From Limanda limanda (lineage: Eukaryota; Chordata; Actinopteri; Pleuronectiformes; Pleuronectidae), in the NCBI RefSeq assembly GCF_963576545.1, contig NC_083639.1:29021329-29085328 (forward strand): a stretch of 64,000 bases of DNA, in the 5' to 3' direction. The notes below the pieces were generated by a model. The model did not search any database, was not told the origin of the DNA, and saw only the letters and a program-made list of their open reading frames with translations. The translations under genes were made by a program, and so were the position numbers. This document shows, one piece after another, positions 58,812-64,000 of the stretch (positions are counted from its first letter, which is position 1; every line of letters starts with the position of its first letter).

Positions 58812-60472
58812 ACTAATAGCCCAGGTCTGGGTGTGAGGTAGCTTCTTGATGCAGTGATATAAGAGGCAGACAGGAGACAGACAACAGGTCAATAATTCAT
58901 TAGATAGAGAGCTCAACTCAACTTCAACCCGAGTAAACGGACTTCAGAGGACGTGACACGGATTTAGATTTGTTTCCCGGAGACTTACATCCTGTCCTTA
59001 AACCCAAAGTACGACGACCCTTGACCTTCACCTAGCCACGCCCCCTCGCCTTAAGGTTTAACGTGGGACCTGGTCTTTGTCCCCAACAGGTCTCCTGAAA
59101 AGCTGCTCATCAATAAATCTGACGAGTGTTCGTATCGATTCCTGGATTCAACACATGTTTGATGCTAAGAGCACCGGACAGTGATGTGGTAGGAATATGA
59201 CACACTACACAACACACTACACAACACACACACACACTTTGAGTCTTGACTGAATTGATGCATCTATAGCAAATACCGATCATGTTGTGTGAAAACACAT
59301 TCACACAACTTACGTCTGTGGTCTTTCAATTCCAGTAAATCCAGGGAATCTTTAAGATACAGTTCAAACAGAAACTGCTTCACAGTAAAGTGGTTTCCCC
59401 AGTTTGTAGTCGTCTGACTTCCACAGAAGCTCCTCCATCACCTCTGGGTGGAGCTGAGCCGCTTTGCTCCACCTCACTCAATCAACTTTTGGATAAACTC
59501 AACAAACCGTTAAAAGCAAAGTCCTAAAATCTTGGAGCAAACATTCCCCAAAAGACTCAAAGCTTTTACCATGGCATATTTTTCTTCAACAGACTAAAAC
59601 AGACTCTCCCACAAGTCTGCAGCATAATGAAAAGTCTGAGGAGGGCTTCACATGAAATGGTCAGAATGAGAGTTGATCAGAAAACATCAGATTCTGAACT
59701 CGCAGGGTCTGAACCTTCATCCACCTGAACGTCTCCTCTCCTTACTCACTTCCTCATTCCTTCTCACCCAAAGATTCCTTTCTTTCCCTTTCACACATTT
59801 AACGAGTCCTTGTGGTATTCTTGGCAAAGAAGATATAGTCTCTATCATATTGCCGATCAATGCACTCATCTTCTAAAATTGCAGACCTATCTTTCTCTTT
59901 TCTATCCACTCTTCCTCTCTATCTCTGCCTCTCTCTGTTCCCTCCATCTTTCTCATGATGGTGTTGTTCTCCCAGTCTCCTCCAGTGGCTGACTGAGGTC
60001 CAGGAGATTTTGTTAGCTGAGGACGTTCACACACAGACGCAGGTTTTTCTGCTGCAGCTGTAATGATGCAGAAATCTGCTGAAAGGCGAGTCAAGGTGAA
60101 ACGTGAGATCTGGGACAAGAGCTTAACTTTGAACCTGGGATCAAACCAGCAAGCCTCTGCTTCCCAGTCACAGCCCAGTGGCTTCAATCCAAAATCTGAT
60201 CCATCTGGAAAAATAAGGCTCACCCCTCACTGTCTTTGTCTGTTTACCAGTAAAAACAGATGTGCTACATTCACATGTTGGATTAAAGTGTCATATTGTA
60301 GTGAATCTTTGTGAAACTTACACTTTAAAAAGTATTTTAAACCAATGAGCAAGATGTATTTAAAGATTGGACGACATGAGAGCTGTCGTCTGGATTGTCC
60401 CACGAACACGAATCACACGAGTTGATAAAGTCCACAGATTAATGTAAGTGTTGTTAATAGACCATGACCGAC
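57361..60472. other. Intron with GA and CA runs
   Basis: G-runs occur at 57397-57417, (GA)n at about 57573-57609, and (CA)n at 58612-58640 and 58777-58806. No gene is supported. This span ends at the donor of the FN3-3 first exon. Confidence 0.6.
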
Positions 60473-60582
60473 CTCGTATAGTGTGATGACTCCGTTGGTT
60501 TCATTGGGAGCTTTCCACTGCATGAAGATCTTCTCTTCATAAGGCGTATTCTGCAGAGACTCCATCGGAACCGAGCCCGGGA
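60473..60582 (-). CDS. ptprk: ptprk FN3-3 first exon (110 nt)
   Basis: The exon enters in phase 1 (CTCTACAG|TC) and leaves in phase 0 (TACGAG|GTCGGT). It encodes 36 full codons, [10 protein letters not shown] to G-V-I-T-L-Y-E. It forms the first half of the third FN3 repeat. E-E-K-I-F-M-Q-W is the B/C-strand region with the FN3 core Trp, and N-E-T is a sequon. V-I-T-L-Y-E joining I-T-Y-K-A in the next exon reproduces the R2B junction. The donor GTCGGT is weaker than the others. The upstream exon (end of FN3-2) is not found in the remaining 3.4 kb. Confidence 0.92.
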
Positions 60583-60810
60583 CTGTAGAGACAGAGAGGG
60601 AACAGAACTTCATCAGGATCAAAAGAACTTTACACTCGTCCCACTTTCATTAACAATCAGGTTGATGTGTAATAATACATTTTGTTCTCATTGAGTTCGA
60701 TGTTAACCATCAATGCTCAGATTGAATCAATTATGAAGCAATAAAATGTTTGATCTGCTCGGTGACGTGTTTCTTTCTCGAGGTCAAAATTGATGAATAA
60801 CACCACATGT
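60583..60810. other. Intron, nothing recognised
   Basis: Short intron stretch between the FN3-3 first exon and the hAT MITE. No feature is seen. Confidence 0.6.
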
Positions 60811-60818
60811 GTTAATAC

Positions 60819-61073
60819 TAGGGCTGGGCAAGTTAACTCGTTTTAATCGAGTTAACTCAAGTGATGAGTTAACTCGATTGTTTATCCGCCAATTATTTTC
60901 TTTTTTCCTGTTCTGCAGCAGTCAGCAACAGACTTTCACAAAATAAAAGCCTGACTTTCACAATAAAACAATAAATAATCAAACCTGAGTTAATGCGAGA
61001 TCAAATAATTAATCGAGTTAACTCGTTTCACTTGAGTTAACTCAATTGAAACGAGTTAACTTGCCCAGCCCTA
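60819..61073 (-). mobile_element. hAT MITE, copy 3 (inverted)
   Basis: The same family as at 16362 and 24694 but in opposite orientation; the core containing CCGCCAATTATTTTC is reversed. The ends are TAGGGCTGGGC and GCCCAGCCCTA. Flanks GTTAATAC (60811-60818) and ATTAATAC (61074-61081) match at 7 of 8 bases. Confidence 0.9.
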
Positions 61074-61081
61074 ATTAATAC

Positions 61082-64000
61082 TTTTATAGGCACTTAAAAC
61101 AAAAGCAAAAATGTATTTTATTGTTGTCAGCAGGACATTGTTGAGGATGTAATGAGGCAATGGTCCTTCAAACGTCAAATTTTACCCAAATACAAAAGCA
61201 CGGTTAAACACGACCTCAGAATAAACCCGTGAGTGATCCACTGATGATGCAAAGCTCCAGTTTTCCAGCCTCAGATCAACATCTATCAACATGAAGAAGA
61301 AAGACGCTGAAAAACTAAATCATCTTGAAAACTCACACTCAGTGTTGTTACAAAATCCTGCAGAGAATATCCAATAATACTCTCCTCACACACTGGGACA
61401 GAACTCATCCTCAGGTCCTTGATAATCATTCAATATTGCTCCTGGTATAAATAAATCCACGGGCACATGGAAGTGAGCACAGGGGGGGGGGGGGGCAGCA
61501 TATTGAACTGAGGATAGACGGAGAGTGGGAAGAGAAGAGGGCGAGAGGAAAGGGAAAGAAGAAAGGAGGAATAATGCGTTTATGAAATTTCACTTCCATT
61601 TCTCATCATTTAATTCTGTTATTTAAAAGTTTCCCACTCATCAGATCTGTTAAGTTACTTGAAATCTCATTTTCCCCGACAGGCAGAATGAGAATCGCTG
61701 CTTCTTTCACAAAATCTAACAATGAAAGACATTTGCAATAATTAACTGTGACGTGGGACTCCATTATAATTCTTGTATTTTCAAAAGGATGAATTTTATA
61801 TTGTATTATTAAGTATATATAATCCAGAACTGAACTCAGAGGGACTTTCTGAAAACAACTAGGGTCCAATTTTTTTTTTTTTTATTACAAACAGACTGAA
61901 TATTAAAGTTTTACTAAACTAGACAAAGATTTCTCACTGAGAAACATATTTATGTGTTTAAATGACATTTATTTCGTATTTTTTTTAATTGAGTTAAACT
62001 GTTGCTTTGCTGTTACAATATGTAAAATGACACTTGTGATGGATACAATAACAGAAGTTGATCAGCTCCATGTCATCAGTGATTTCAAACAGCCCAAGAT
62101 GAAGGAAACGAGCTGTAATGATTCCACGCGGAGATAAATCCAGACGATGAACAAGAGAACAATTACTGAGACAAAAACCAGACTGGTTTTCTTTTTGCTT
62201 CAGGCACTTCTTCTGACTCGCAGCTGGGAGCCGCCGTCAGTTACACCAAACTCCTTTTGATATCGTAACTCAAACAAACTGTTCATTAACTTCTATTATT
62301 CACTCAACTGTCAAGGAGGGAAATTCACACCCGATGTCTAAATACTCAGATTCTCACTTGAGGGAGACTCAGTGCCGTTTGTCTGTCTTTACACAATAAT
62401 TTGTTTCATTTGTTGAGGGAAAAATTTTAACTTCTAGCTTTAATCTGAGGCTGTTCAACACCACAATAGATGAACCACTGTAGCACCAGTTTGTTCCAGC
62501 AGTCTCAGGGAAAATAAAGCATTTTTAAAAACACCTACAGTATATGTAGTGAGACCTAGAATCGATCAAATCGTTTTTCTTAACTCTCTAAAGAATGAGG
62601 AACATCAGCTGAGGAGCAATTTGAGTAATTTACAGAATTCATTTATATAAAACTAAGAACTAAGGGCTATGTAAAAAAAAAAAGTAAGTTGTTAAAGTCA
62701 GCAGTTTGCCCACGAGTTACATTTCAGACCTGTGTGTGCTGGGGAGAGTCAGAAGAAGAAGAAGAAGAAGAAGAAGAAGAGGGAGGGAGTCAAAGTTTAA
62801 AGAGGACAACGGCGAGTCCCGGGGACGTCACTCAGAGACTCAGCGGCAGGAGAAGCTGAAGGTAAACACCAGCGTGCAGGGTCATAAGAAGCCCTGAGCT
62901 GTGACATGCTCACACACAGTGAGGAGCAGACGGGTTTACAACTCCTCACAGGAACATCTACCAGGGGACAGGAGCGTGCTCGGCTCCGCCTCCACGTGCA
63001 CGGATCGCCCAAGACAACGGGATTCACGGAGGAGAGAGAGGACATAAAGCAAATGAATCGTAAAAACAAAAAATAATCAATAGACCAAACGATGAGAGGT
63101 TAAACATGTGGGGTCATGACCTGTGTCGTGCTCTCTGGCTTCATGAGGCCGCGCTGACAGAGAGGACGTGTCAGACACAACTACACACTGCTACACACGT
63201 GTCCACACCTTCTCACAGCGACACACAACGTTGCTGAGACGGAGACGCACACTCTTCACGTATGGGTGTGAATTGTTCTAAATGTTAAGGAGAGGGAGAC
63301 AGACGGCGCCTGGAGGGACGGAGGACGCCAGTGTGTTAGAAAACGTGTGAGAGTGTGTTAGAACGTGTGTGAGAGTGTGTGTATTTCCTGCCTCTCCGTA
63401 TCACCTCGTGTTTCTCTTCTCGATGATCACTCGACGGCGGCAGGAAGATTGTTATTTTTGTAACCAGGCTGTGATCTCTCGCCTTTGATCTGCTGTTGCC
63501 TGTGTGTGATGTTAATGACGGACGTGGTTTGTTCTCTAGCGTCGACTGAGCGTCTGTCACGACAACACGGTGTCGGTCACACAACGTGAAAAATGAGCCT
63601 GAAGTTTTTTATTATTGTCTTTGTCTCCAGTGGTTACAGCCACAAATTGAATCCAACAAAATCTAACAAAGATGGATGTGACTCAGTTTTTCTTTTTTTA
63701 CTCTTGAGGATTTTGCTGCCGTCGTCCATCTTTCACCTGAACATGTGACTCACAGCTTCCACTGCTTATGTGAGGAAATAACACACGTTCTGATGTAAGA
63801 TCAGATTTCCTCTTCAGTCCAGTGTTACTGCATCACATTTCTAAACGTACACAATAAAGCCAATTGTACTGAGAATATAACACAATTTCTCAAACAAAGA
63901 AATGTTGCATTGGTGTTGCACAGGAACCAAAAACCAGACATTCACCGAGGATGGTGTAAAGAGCAGCCGACCTTGTGCTCCTCCTCCATTAAAGGGACTC
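61082..64000. other. Intron, no supported gene
   Basis: It holds a G-run at about 61482-61494, a T-run at about 61869-61882 and (GAA)n at about 62752-62779. I searched the minus strand for the preceding FN3-2 exon and saw no match, so it lies past base 64000. Confidence 0.55.

Larger units (their letters stand above)
4391..60582 (-). other. ptprk: ptprk gene span within the window (six exons, five complete introns)
   Basis: Six minus-strand exons form one partial gene. All junctions are GT-AG and the phases agree: phase 1 entry, then 0, 1, 2, 0, 1, and a phase 2 exit. Intron sizes from 5' to 3' are 17,420, 2,011, 10,459, 8,419 and 17,018 bp. R2B receptors have MAM, Ig, four FN3 repeats, a transmembrane helix and two phosphatase domains, with homophilic adhesion outside and tyrosine dephosphorylation inside. 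The exons here cover FN3-3, FN3-4, the cleavage region and the membrane helix. PTPRK is preferred over PTPRM because of the GASTQ start of the transmembrane exon, the EPEKQVD run before the helix, TFKRR after it and ETKINCVRLA in the 37-nt exon. The start, stop and catalytic exons are outside the window. Nearly all transposons listed here are intronic to this gene. Confidence 0.93.

Noticed and set aside
4391..60582. Assignment of the receptor exons to PTPRM
   Set aside because: S-R-A-N-G in the 277-nt exon first suggested PTPRM. The transmembrane exon, the 37-nt exon and the E-C-F-S / Y-Q-L-V-V-K-E-E-R wording fit PTPRK clearly better.

Overview
This 64-kb window is vertebrate genomic DNA, almost certainly from a teleost fish. 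The evidence is widely spaced short exons with GT-AG introns, a very high load of (CA)n, (CT)n, (GA)n and (TA)n microsatellites, and fish-type transposon families (hAT MITEs, a TTAA-inserting MITE, an L2-clade 3' tail and an endogenous retrovirus). There are no operons, CRISPR arrays, tRNA or rRNA genes. I cannot name the species.

I can support one host gene. It lies on the minus strand and enters and leaves the window. Six exons at 60473-60582, 42851-43052, 40737-40839, 30001-30277, 21545-21581 and 4391-4526 join in phase into 865 nt of continuous coding sequence. They encode fibronectin type III repeats 3 and 4, the membrane-proximal segment with a furin-like site, and the transmembrane helix of an R2B (MAM-containing) receptor tyrosine phosphatase. 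The wording of the membrane-proximal and transmembrane exons fits PTPRK better than PTPRM, PTPRT or PTPRU. The N-terminal MAM, Ig and first FN3 exons must lie beyond base 64000. The juxtamembrane and catalytic exons must lie before base 1.

The rest is intron. From left to right it holds: a satellite of about 190-bp units with a four-unit higher-order period (1-2562); a three-copy tandem repeat of a 524-bp unit, two copies of which carry the same TTAA MITE while the third keeps the empty site (7531-9906); a palindrome-ended element (15079-15750); three copies of one hAT MITE with 8-bp target duplications (16362, 24694, 60819); a retroposed insert with a 14-bp duplication (21748-22239); BED-finger hAT remnants (22331, 30692, 51800); a TIR element (25350-25801); a 6-kb endogenous retrovirus-like element with two 622-bp LTRs differing at one base but a decayed interior (31331-37363); a 520-bp duplicated block beside it (37374-38190); and a duplicated non-coding block with homeodomain-like motifs (56860-57360).

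I found no previously undescribed multi-gene system. The most interesting points are the young LTR element with a defective interior, the natural filled/empty-site comparison for the TTAA MITE, the higher-order satellite, and the TG repeat that directly abuts the transmembrane-exon splice acceptor.
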